Positions 1 through 8,268 of a stretch of DNA of 64,000 nucleotides are shown piece by piece; within the stretch, counting starts at the first letter, position 1; each line of letters opens with the position of its first letter. Made by a program: the position numbers and the translations under genes. This DNA is from an uncultured Ectothiorhodospiraceae bacterium (lineage in GTDB: Bacteria > Pseudomonadota > Gammaproteobacteria > UBA6429 > Thiohalophilaceae), in NCBI GenBank assembly GCA_947260005.1, contig CAMYOL010000068.1, positions 17,207 through 81,206 on the forward strand. Direction: 5' to 3'. The notes beneath the pieces are model-generated. The model saw only the letters and a program-made list of their open reading frames with translations, was not told the origin of the DNA and did not search any database.

Positions 1-889
1 GACGAGATTGTAACAAGTAGATCTTGTTTTCAAATCTTGCCCACTCAATATCTTGTGGACAATTAAAATACTTTTCACTGCGTCGAACCAGACGGGCAAT
101 CTCTTTGACTTCTTCATCACTTAACACAGACTGGCTTGCCATATCACCGTCCAGATCTTTTAACTTCACACCCTCGACCGCGGTTGGATCCATTTCGTGC
201 GCCTGGCGCTTATTAGCAATCTCGCATTTGCTAATCTCCTCAACACGATTCACATAATAGGTATCAGCATCAACATCCCCTGAAACCAGCGCGCTGCCTA
301 AGCCATAAACTGCACCAACGACTGATACCGTACGTTGGCCCGTCACTGGATCGGCACTAAACGCCACCCCTGCTGCCTCCGCATTGATCATCTTTTGTAT
401 CAACACCGCCGGTGCAGGTGGCGGCAAGCTCAATTTATTCTCCTGACGATAGGTATAGATTCTTTCAGAAAAACCGGATCGCCAGACCTGTATTATTCTT
501 TGCGCCAACTGTTGTTTATCGACAAACAACACACTCTCAAGCTGTCCGGCAAAGGAATGCTCGGCCCCATCTTCATCAAGCGCAGACGAGCGTACCGCAA
601 CCAATTCATCATCGGGACATAAACGAGACATCGCATTAGCAAGTAAATTGCTTAATTTGTGGGTGATCGTTAGTTGAGATAATGATGACTGCAACTGATC
701 AAAGCTCATTTGCGAGTCAGAATCTGTCCACTTTTGTGTTAAATCTTCGGGCAAACTTTCATAAAAAGCATCCGGTGTAATAACAAACCATTCAGGGATT
801 GCAAAATTAGCTAATTCTAAATTAGCCAGAGCACGCGCTTTACCGCCAATATTTATATTGTCGTTAATTTGTTCTGAAAAATAAATCAT
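1..889 (-). CDS. PEP synthase / pyruvate phosphate dikinase-like protein, N-terminal part (cut by window edge)
   Basis: The minus-strand frame opens with ATG at 889 and stays open to base 1, giving 296 residues of the N-terminal ATP-grasp domain of the PEP-utilising family. Visible landmarks are IGGKARAL near residue 15, AVRSSALDEDGAEHSFAGQ near residue 120 and DIEWARF...YLLQSR at the window edge; these are conserved nucleotide-binding blocks of PpsA/PPDK. The central phosphohistidine domain and any C-terminal PEP-binding barrel lie outside the window, so a true PEP synthase cannot be told apart from a rifampin-phosphotransferase-like or other dikinase. It starts 10 bases after the UbiA-like gene and is the third gene of a tight operon with HMG-CoA reductase. 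That context hints at a pathway-specific phosphoryl transfer rather than general gluconeogenesis, which is inference. Confidence 0.85.
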   Translation of the reverse strand, partial: MIYFSEQINDNINIGGKARALANLELANFAIPEWFVITPDAFYESLPEDLTQKWTDSDSQMSFDQLQSSLSQLTITHKLSNLLANAMSRLCPDDELVAVRSSALDEDGAEHSFAGQLESVLFVDKQQLAQRIIQVWRSGFSERIYTYRQENKLSLPPPAPAVLIQKMINAEAAGVAFSADPVTGQRTVSVVGAVYGLGSALVSGDVDADTYYVNRVEEISKCEIANKRQAHEMDPTAVEGVKLKDLDGDMASQSVLSDEEVKEIARLVRRSEKYFNCPQDIEWARFENKIYLLQSR

Positions 890-899
890 ATTCTTAATT

Positions 900-1841
900 T
901 CATATCATCTTAAAATAAAATAGTGTTAAGGGTACAACGCCTAAGCTCAGGTACATTAACAAGGTCCAGATCCCTGACATCTTTTCAATCCACGACGCAC
1001 GTTGACTGTTTGGCTCATGTAAAAATTTAACCGCCAAAATGCTGGCCAGCGCGATCAACACCGCCAGCATCACCAGGACCTGATAAAAGAAATCAATCAA
1101 TGCCGCCGCTGCACTGGCAGAGATGGCGGTAATGATCATCGCCGACAACCATAATATGACCGCTCTTTTGCGACCCCATAAAACAGTATAGGTCTCTACA
1201 CCCTCTTCTTCATCCTCGGGGGCCCGAATCTTGCGCCCGACTTCTATAACAATGCCGTTAAAAAAACTAACGATTAAAAACCAGAACAACCCATGGGGTG
1301 GGCTGGTTAAACCGGCACTCATCCAGTCCGTTGCGGTGGCATAGAAATCAATTAACGGCATGATCAACATATGTGACCACATATAAGTAATGGGACTTTG
1401 TTTTAACCAATCGGCAACAAAAAATTCTTTACTCATTAAAGCCAGATAGAGCCAGGTGATCAACAACGGGATGATCAGCAAATAATTCAACCAAACCGCC
1501 AGAACTAATTGGATCAATATAATAAAGGCCCCGATCCAGCCTAATTCTTTTAATGATACCAGGCCCCGTGGTACCGGACGATAAGGGCGGTATTGGCTAT
1601 CTTCTTCAAAATCCTTAAATTCGTCGGCAATGCGTAATAATAAAAAGAAAATAAAGGAGGTTATAAAGGCCACACTCAATACGGCCACACTGGGTAACTC
1701 AATGCTCGTGGAGAGACCCAGGTTATGACGTAATAAAATAGAGAAGCTGACAGCAGAAAAGCTAAAGGCAACGACCAGCAGGCCATTTGCAAAGACCGGG
1801 AATCGTTCGCGTTGATACACCCACCAGCGGTTAAGACTCAT
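900..1841 (-). CDS. UbiA-family membrane prenyltransferase
   Basis: A 313-residue polytopic membrane protein with roughly eight hydrophobic segments. The first aspartate-rich motif of the UbiA superfamily is clear: DEFKDFEED (residues 73-81) followed by RPYRPVPRG. The second acidic motif around residues 200-217 (EVGRKIRAPEDEEEG) fits the usual Mg-diphosphate-binding loop. UbiA enzymes transfer a prenyl or related hydrophobic chain from a diphosphate donor to an acceptor in the membrane. It lies 14 bases downstream of the HMG-CoA reductase gene and 10 bases upstream of the PEP-synthase-like gene, so the three are probably co-transcribed. No menA, ubiC or chlorophyll genes are nearby, so the substrate cannot be named. 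The family call is firm; the specificity is unknown. Confidence 0.85.
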   Translation of the reverse strand: MSLNRWWVYQRERFPVFANGLLVVAFSFSAVSFSILLRHNLGLSTSIELPSVAVLSVAFITSFIFFLLLRIADEFKDFEEDSQYRPYRPVPRGLVSLKELGWIGAFIILIQLVLAVWLNYLLIIPLLITWLYLALMSKEFFVADWLKQSPITYMWSHMLIMPLIDFYATATDWMSAGLTSPPHGLFWFLIVSFFNGIVIEVGRKIRAPEDEEEGVETYTVLWGRKRAVILWLSAMIITAISASAAAALIDFFYQVLVMLAVLIALASILAVKFLHEPNSQRASWIEKMSGIWTLLMYLSLGVVPLTLFYFKMI

Positions 1842-1855
1842 CGAAGATCCATTTA

Positions 1856-3133
1856 TCAGGCCTTTTCTGCTCCGCGCGCAAGATTTTTATGAGCACGGGT
1901 GAAATGGCCTGCAGCTAATGCACCGATAATTGATAACTCACCCGCCAGCGCAACACTCGCGGTGACCTCGGCAAAGGCCTGTGCGTGTCCGGCACCGGCC
2001 AAGCCCATAATTTCCAGACAAGCACGCTGACTAGGCAGACCAGTGCCACCGCCTACCGTACCCACAATTAAGTTTGGCATGGTCACCGCTGCATACAATC
2101 CACCGTCTTTATTAACTTCAAAACGCGTTACCCCGACCGCAGACTCTGCGACACAGGCGGCATCTTGTCCACAGGCAATATATAGCGCGGCTAATCCATT
2201 TGCATAATGCCCCTGCACACCAATGGTCCCGCTCAATACCCCTCCCATAGCCGACATACGCCAATAGTCCACCATTTTTTCGGGGGTGGTGTGTAGCATC
2301 TTTTTAATCAGTTCTTTACTTAAATGAATTTCCGTTGTGACCTTTTTGCCCCGCACGGATAAAAATGATTGCGCACTGGCTTTTTTATCACCCGATAGGT
2401 TAGCTTCAACAAAATGGTATTCCGGGTTAACCGGGGTGTTTTCAATGATATAGGCCACCACAGAATCGGTCGCAATGGTCACCATGTTTTGACCACCGGC
2501 ATCACCGGTTGAATATTCAAAGATTAAGTAAACATGATTGCCTTCCACGGTAATCCGCATATCGACCAATTGGCCATGCGCAGTAGTTTGCTCGGCTATA
2601 TCAGTAAATTTTTCCTGACTGGAAATGGCCCACATTGAAAAACGACCGGCATCGTGAACATTTTTAAATGCAAAACCGGGCGCACGACTCACACCTTCAT
2701 TCAGTAGAATCGCGGTACATCCACCGGCCTTGGTGATAAGTTGCGCACCGCGATTATAAGATGCAACCAATGCAGCTTCAGATGTGGCAAGCGGAATATT
2801 GTAATCACCTTGTGCGAATAGACCGTTAACGCGTAATGGTCCGGCTAACCCGATCGGTAATTTTATGGTGCCGATAAAGTTTTCGATATTTTTTTTATAG
2901 ATCTGCATTTGTGCTTTTGTTTGCGGATCAAGTATTTGTTGTTGAGCCGTGTCATCAAGTTCAAGCACATCCCAGCGTGCTTGCACAGCTTCATCAGTCA
3001 GTTTGTGATTGCGGGGTAGACGCTGGTAGGGTAAATCGGGTTTTGTGGCTAAGCGTTTTTCTAATTCTGATTCATCTAAACCGGCTAAATATTTTGCTAA
3101 AAAAAGACTGGCTCGATCTTTGTTTGCTGCCAT
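1856..3133 (-). CDS. hydroxymethylglutaryl-CoA reductase (class I-like, soluble)
   Basis: A 425-residue protein matching the catalytic domain of HMG-CoA reductase, which makes mevalonate from HMG-CoA with two NAD(P)H. Catalytic positions are visible: Glu119 in ATSEAALVAS, Lys250 in GDKKASAQ, Asp324 in CGQDAAC and His415 in AGHFTRAHKN. The cofactor loop is STGDAGGQNM (about 208-217). GTVGGGTGLPSQRACL and the His near the C-terminus are typical of class I enzymes, but there is no membrane anchor. A GGGAG-type ribosome site precedes the ATG at 3133. Most gammaproteobacteria make isoprenoids by the MEP route, so a mevalonate-pathway enzyme here is unusual. It is the first gene of a putative operon with a UbiA-family protein and a PEP-synthase-like protein, and no other mevalonate genes are in the window. 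Confidence 0.93.
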   Translation of the reverse strand: MAANKDRASLFLAKYLAGLDESELEKRLATKPDLPYQRLPRNHKLTDEAVQARWDVLELDDTAQQQILDPQTKAQMQIYKKNIENFIGTIKLPIGLAGPLRVNGLFAQGDYNIPLATSEAALVASYNRGAQLITKAGGCTAILLNEGVSRAPGFAFKNVHDAGRFSMWAISSQEKFTDIAEQTTAHGQLVDMRITVEGNHVYLIFEYSTGDAGGQNMVTIATDSVVAYIIENTPVNPEYHFVEANLSGDKKASAQSFLSVRGKKVTTEIHLSKELIKKMLHTTPEKMVDYWRMSAMGGVLSGTIGVQGHYANGLAALYIACGQDAACVAESAVGVTRFEVNKDGGLYAAVTMPNLIVGTVGGGTGLPSQRACLEIMGLAGAGHAQAFAEVTASVALAGELSIIGALAAGHFTRAHKNLARGAEKA

Positions 3134-3303
3134 GTTATCTCCCTATACACCGATGCACTGAATTAATGTCGCTTAATAAATTGCGATTATTATATTGTAA
3201 TAGGCGAGATCGATTCGATCATTTTTTATACAAACACCCAGTAAGTCACTATTTTACTGGCCAGATTGACAAAGCGTAACCAAATATTGTTTGTAGTCAA
3301 TGA

Positions 3304-3338
3304 AAAGGCCAGTCCATCGAAGAGCGGAACTGGCCTTT
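3304..3338 (-). terminator. hairpin terminator after the LRR gene
   Basis: A 10-bp perfect stem (AAAGGCCAGT / ACTGGCCTTT) with a 15-base loop lies about 25 bases past the stop codon of the giant LRR gene. On the minus strand it runs into TTTTC. It also separates this gene from the hmgR operon. Confidence 0.7.
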
Positions 3339-3362
3339 ACGATACTGTTTAAATCTAGGGAG

Positions 3363-6300
3363 TTATTGGATATTCACTGTAAAGTCTTCCGTTTCTCCCC
3401 AGCTGTACGTACCACATGCTGAGGGGCTAGTACCCCATCGCATGGCAACCCGCATCCGCGTATGTCCAAGCTGAGCCGTAGTCGGCACAGTGATGGTACT
3501 GGTTAAACTGGTAAAAGAACTACCGGACGAAACCTGCTCATCAGGTGTGAATTCACCATCGCGATTCGTATCTAACCAGACAGCCCAATGTTCAGTATAA
3601 GGACGATAGCGGAAGCCTGGATTCATGATAATTGGGTAACTGCCACTACGTTGAATGTTCAAAACTGTCCCGGTATTGTCATTGTAACCATTGTTATTTC
3701 CGCTCACCATTAACTGACCATTAAAATCAATGCTCTCGATCCATTCGAACCATGTATTCTGACCACTGCTAGAACAATAATTCAATGGCGCGACAGAATT
3801 GACTGTTAAATTAATTGAATCCGTCGCTACACTACCATCAATATCCGTTATGGTAGCCGTTACTACGTGCTCGCCGAAACTTAGTGCAATCGGTAAATTC
3901 GTACCGGCTCCCAAACTACCATCAATACTGGAAGTCCATTCTACTCGCGCTGAAATATCACCCTCTTCCGGGTCCGTTGCACTCGCACTAAACAGAACTT
4001 CCATACCCTCATCAAATATTGAACCATCAATCGGATCGATTATTGATATGCTTGGCGGTAAACTTAATAAACATTGCTCAGGTCGAATGACCACGCCATC
4101 ACCGTATTGTGATTCAAGCCCATCAACCCCAAAACATAATAAATTTGTATTTCCCGTTAAGTCTATAGTTTTCGGGTTGGCAAAAGTATTAAGCTGCAAT
4201 ACATCGATTGGCAAACCGCTTATATTAGGTAACAAACTCTGCAACGATAAAACATGTAAATTTGTTAACTGAGTAATGCCATTAACATTTTCCAGCGGAT
4301 TTTGATCGAGCTTTAATTCTATCAGACTTGAACTACCTCCTATAGATGAAAAGTCTGTAACTCCAAGATTTGCCAATCCTAGTGAACGTATATTAGGATT
4401 ATTAAAAGAAATTAATCCTATATCATTATATAAGGGTGGATTTTGCGGATCTTGTGTATTAGATGATATGTCTAATTTTTCAAGAAAGTTAAGATTGAAT
4501 ATCTGAGAAAGGGAATAGATATTGTTATTCGACACATCTAATGCCCGTAAATTGGTTAAAGAATCTAAACCATTCAAATCCAGAATGGAATTTTGACTAA
4601 TATCCAACTGCATAATACTTATGAATTGTTGAAGCTCAAATACTGAACTGATACCGGTATTACTAATATCAAGGTTTCGAATTACAGCTGGGGATACAGG
4701 GCTGGGACTGCCAAATGTTAGTGCGCTTATATTACCAATTTGAATCCCGGACAATCCAATGGTAGTCAATAATGGATTATTAACTAACAATGAATTTACT
4801 TCCGAAATTGATATATTGGGATTACCTGATAGATTGAGTGAACGTAATCGCCCCTGGCTATTCATTTGGCCAATACTACTGGCACCCGTGTAACTGATAT
4901 CCACTTCACTTAAAAGCGGTAATAAACCAACCGGAACCACATCGATTAAGCGGTTATTACTGATGTTTAAGTCTCTCAGCGATATCAGGGTCGCAAGTGA
5001 GGCGATATCGGTAATACCGGTATTGCTAACATCTAACTTTGATAGTTGGTATGGCTGTCCTGTTGGACTGGTAAATATCGGTAATAGATTAATATCGGTA
5101 ATATTCAAACCCGAAACATTCAATGATCTCAGATATGGGTTTTGTGCAATTGCCGAGAATAAACCCGATAAATCGGTTAACTGACTGTTATTCGAAACGT
5201 CTAATGCTTTTAAATTATATAGCGTGTTTAGTGGCGACAAATTGGTAAGTTGGTTATTACTGGCATTTAACTCAGTTAAATCAGGAAATGCTGTTAGTGG
5301 AAATAAATCTAATAACTTATTATTGCTGACGTTTAGATTAAGCAATCCGATCAGGCCGCTAATTGCTGAAATATCAGATATTCCTGTATTAGACAAATTC
5401 AAGCTGGTTATAGGATATGGATTACCACCAAAGTCATACAATGGCAGCGCAGATAGATTTGAAATAAATATATCAGCAAGTCCTAGCTCAGATAACCTTG
5501 GTTTATTTAATAAAATATTAATAAGTTCTACTTGCTGTAGACGGACATTGCCCGAAACATCCAGCTTCGACAATTTTTCTTTATCGTATAATGGCGTCAG
5601 AATTTCTACGTTATTACCACTGATATCCAGAACTTCTAAATCAGAAAAAACGGATAATGCAAATATATCTCGAATTCCCGTGTTATGCAGTCGTAGCGAC
5701 GTAAGCGGATAAGCTCCACCTGTTTGAGAAAAATAGATTGGCAGTGAATTTAAATCGGAGATAGGCATTCCACCTAGACCCAATTTTTTCAAACTATTAT
5801 TATTCGCGATAACATTCTGGACTTGAAATACATCGCCCAACAGATTATCTGATATATCAAACTCAACCAGGTTGGTCATCCCATCCAGTGGATAGGGATC
5901 GACTATAAGATTATCACTTAAATCAAGTTTTTGTAACGAAGGATACCCGGCAAGCATTCCGATATCGGATATACCTGTGTTAGATAAGTCTAATTCAACA
6001 AGAGCATAAGGTTGGCCTGTTTGATTATTAAATAGAGGTAATAAATTTATATCCCCGATATGAAGATCCTCAAGGTATAAGTTGGTAATACCAATGTTAT
6101 TCCCGATCACTTCGTAAGTTTCAAAACTGTTTATTTTATAGTTACCTGACAGATTTAAATGAGTGATATTAGTGTGAGTCATTAACGGGGATAAAATTTC
6201 GATATCATTAGCTGCTAAATTAACAACTTGTAAATTAACTAAACTACTTAATTGACTAATATCATGAATACCTGTTCGTGCTAATTGCAGTTCAATTAAG

Positions 6301-8066
6301 TTAAGTGGTTGCCCAGTGGAATTATTGATAAAAGAGAGCAAATTTAAATCATCAATTTGAATGCCTGAAAAATTTATGTGTGTCAATTCAGGGTTGGATC
6401 CGATGACCGTTTGTAACGAAGACAAATTGACCGCATTTAGGTTTTCAAATGCAATTTTTCTTAAATTTGTTAACCAATTTAATGAAGTTAAACTCTGTAT
6501 TTGAGTGTTGGAGATATCAAGTTCACTCAATCCTGTAAACTGTTCAATACCAAAAAGATTCAACAGCGGTGTTCGACTTAAATCAAGTTTGACTATGTCA
6601 AATGGGCTACCAGTATTGGGATCATAAAGTGGCAACAACCCTAAATTATCAATGGCCAGGCCAGCGACACCAAGACTCGTTAAACCTCTCAGCTCGGACA
6701 ATGGGTATAATGAATACATATCAATTGGGTTATCGCCGATATTGAGTTTTTTCAAACCTGGAAAGTCCTGCAAGAAAGTAATATTGTTTATATTATTATT
6801 ACTAATATCTAGCGACTGCAAAGACGAAGGTGTTACCGGTAGTAATGAAATGAATTGAATATTATTACTGTTAACGTCCAGACTTTGTAATCGAGGCAAC
6901 ATCTCTATACCAGAAATATCTAAGATGCCACGCCCACTGCATTCTAATGATGTCACTTCTTCTGCAAACTGCCAGTTATTCTGTGTAACTTGTTCCATAA
7001 AACAGGTTTGCAAGGCATAGTCTGGGAAATATACTGCGCTTATCGGTGTTATCAGGTTAACTGCCGAAAAGACCTGAATGCCACTATCAAAAGAGGCATA
7101 CAACTTTTCACTTTCCGCATCAACAGAGATCTCATTAGCCTCAAATGGGGGCGTAACAATGCTCCCTTGAACTATGAAATTAGCTGCATCGAAGTATTCA
7201 ATGCTACCAGGTCCGCTTACTATAAAGGCCGTTAGGCCATCGGGACTATAGTCCATCTTACTGGGATCGGCGCCCACGGCAAATGAACCAACTGAGAACA
7301 GGCTATTTGTATCAAGCTTCTGAACCTCGTATTGCCCCTGAGTGTTACCTCCTGCCGCAACATAGGAAACAAACACCCCATCACCGGTCAATGCCAAATC
7401 CTGACCATCACTACCCAATGAGCCGGGAGGGTTTTGCTGGATTGGTTGAGGAAACTGGTTACTAATGTCAAAAACGGCGAGTGTTCCGGGTGAAATACCC
7501 GTATTGGCAAAATACATTTTTGAACTAGCTACATCAATTTCTAATAACGAATTCGCTCCAATCTGCAGGCCGTAAGAATCCTGGGTCATTAGTAAATTTA
7601 AAGCCAGATCAAATAACATAATACCCAGGCCTGATGCACTCACAGGCGTTGCGTATAAATAATTATCTTTAACTGCAATAGAAAAAACAGGTTCGGGAGC
7701 GGAAATCAGATTCGACATTAAAGTAAGCGTTGATAAATCTATTTGTTCAATCACTGGGTTAATTGAACTTGCCACATACAGAATAGTGTTGTCAGCCGAC
7801 ATAGCCATTCCGTGTGGTCCTGGAGAAACAGCAATCTGATTCGTTATAGAATTGGTCGCTGTATCTATAATGAGCACCGTATTCTGATCAGTAATTGATG
7901 CATAAACACGATTTCTAGCAGGATCATGTACAAAGCGGCCTGCTTTATATCCCGGATAATCTGCTATCAAATCCCCAATTTGTGCATGACTGCTATTAAT
8001 AAAAAGAAGGGTTGTGAATATGACTGAAAAAGATAAGCGAAAGAATCCCTTGATTACTGCTTCCAT
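3363..8066 (-). CDS. giant exported protein: beta-propeller, leucine-rich repeats, Ig-like and GEVED domains
   Basis: A 1567-residue secreted or surface protein. Residues 1-29 are a signal peptide ending in SSHAQ. Residues about 35-345 carry repeated blade-like segments (VYASITDQNTVLIIDT, ILYVASSINPVIEQID) like YVTN-type propellers. A cap with two cysteines (355 and 376, with NWQFAEEVTSLEC between) leads into SDS22/internalin-type leucine-rich repeats of 21-22 residues up to about 1350. Residues about 1365-1430 look Ig/PKD-like (DPIDGSIFDEG, FGEHVVTATITD). The last 130 residues match a GEVED domain (HWAVWLDTNRDGEFT, GETEDFTV). No sorting signal or membrane anchor is seen at the C-terminus. 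A role in adhesion or binding of extracellular ligands is inferred from architecture only. It is a single-gene unit ended by the hairpin at 3304-3338, and is visibly more AT-rich than its neighbours. Confidence 0.88.
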   Translation of the reverse strand: MEAVIKGFFRLSFSVIFTTLLFINSSHAQIGDLIADYPGYKAGRFVHDPARNRVYASITDQNTVLIIDTATNSITNQIAVSPGPHGMAMSADNTILYVASSINPVIEQIDLSTLTLMSNLISAPEPVFSIAVKDNYLYATPVSASGLGIMLFDLALNLLMTQDSYGLQIGANSLLEIDVASSKMYFANTGISPGTLAVFDISNQFPQPIQQNPPGSLGSDGQDLALTGDGVFVSYVAAGGNTQGQYEVQKLDTNSLFSVGSFAVGADPSKMDYSPDGLTAFIVSGPGSIEYFDAANFIVQGSIVTPPFEANEISVDAESEKLYASFDSGIQVFSAVNLITPISAVYFPDYALQTCFMEQVTQNNWQFAEEVTSLECSGRGILDISGIEMLPRLQSLDVNSNNIQFISLLPVTPSSLQSLDISNNNINNITFLQDFPGLKKLNIGDNPIDMYSLYPLSELRGLTSLGVAGLAIDNLGLLPLYDPNTGSPFDIVKLDLSRTPLLNLFGIEQFTGLSELDISNTQIQSLTSLNWLTNLRKIAFENLNAVNLSSLQTVIGSNPELTHINFSGIQIDDLNLLSFINNSTGQPLNLIELQLARTGIHDISQLSSLVNLQVVNLAANDIEILSPLMTHTNITHLNLSGNYKINSFETYEVIGNNIGITNLYLEDLHIGDINLLPLFNNQTGQPYALVELDLSNTGISDIGMLAGYPSLQKLDLSDNLIVDPYPLDGMTNLVEFDISDNLLGDVFQVQNVIANNNSLKKLGLGGMPISDLNSLPIYFSQTGGAYPLTSLRLHNTGIRDIFALSVFSDLEVLDISGNNVEILTPLYDKEKLSKLDVSGNVRLQQVELINILLNKPRLSELGLADIFISNLSALPLYDFGGNPYPITSLNLSNTGISDISAISGLIGLLNLNVSNNKLLDLFPLTAFPDLTELNASNNQLTNLSPLNTLYNLKALDVSNNSQLTDLSGLFSAIAQNPYLRSLNVSGLNITDINLLPIFTSPTGQPYQLSKLDVSNTGITDIASLATLISLRDLNISNNRLIDVVPVGLLPLLSEVDISYTGASSIGQMNSQGRLRSLNLSGNPNISISEVNSLLVNNPLLTTIGLSGIQIGNISALTFGSPSPVSPAVIRNLDISNTGISSVFELQQFISIMQLDISQNSILDLNGLDSLTNLRALDVSNNNIYSLSQIFNLNFLEKLDISSNTQDPQNPPLYNDIGLISFNNPNIRSLGLANLGVTDFSSIGGSSSLIELKLDQNPLENVNGITQLTNLHVLSLQSLLPNISGLPIDVLQLNTFANPKTIDLTGNTNLLCFGVDGLESQYGDGVVIRPEQCLLSLPPSISIIDPIDGSIFDEGMEVLFSASATDPEEGDISARVEWTSSIDGSLGAGTNLPIALSFGEHVVTATITDIDGSVATDSINLTVNSVAPLNYCSSSGQNTWFEWIESIDFNGQLMVSGNNNGYNDNTGTVLNIQRSGSYPIIMNPGFRYRPYTEHWAVWLDTNRDGEFTPDEQVSSGSSFTSLTSTITVPTTAQLGHTRMRVAMRWGTSPSACGTYSWGETEDFTVNIQ
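4725..6638 (-). repeat. protein-coding higher-order LRR supermodules (99-residue period)
   Basis: Inside the LRR gene, segments opening with an L-P-hydrophobic-aromatic block, a TGQPY-like loop and a strand containing SNTGI(S/R)DI recur at residues 477, 576, 675, 774, 873, 994 and 1115. Spacings counted by eye are 99, 99, 99, 99, 121 and 121 residues. The longer units equal 99 plus one extra 22-residue LRR. The copies are diverged at DNA level. Confidence 0.8.
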
Positions 8067-8268
8067 AACATGCCCCCGGGCGACTTTGTAAAGTTGTTAA
8101 ATCAAATACGATTAAGAAATGCTTATGTAATTAATAAGCTGAGTTTACCCAACTCATGAAAGACTTAAAAAAAGAAACGTGCAAAATGTGAACTGCTAGT
8201 CTTTATTAAAGTAAGGTTTATAAGGGTGAAAAATAAATAATATAATTATGTAAAAAGAAATAAGATCT

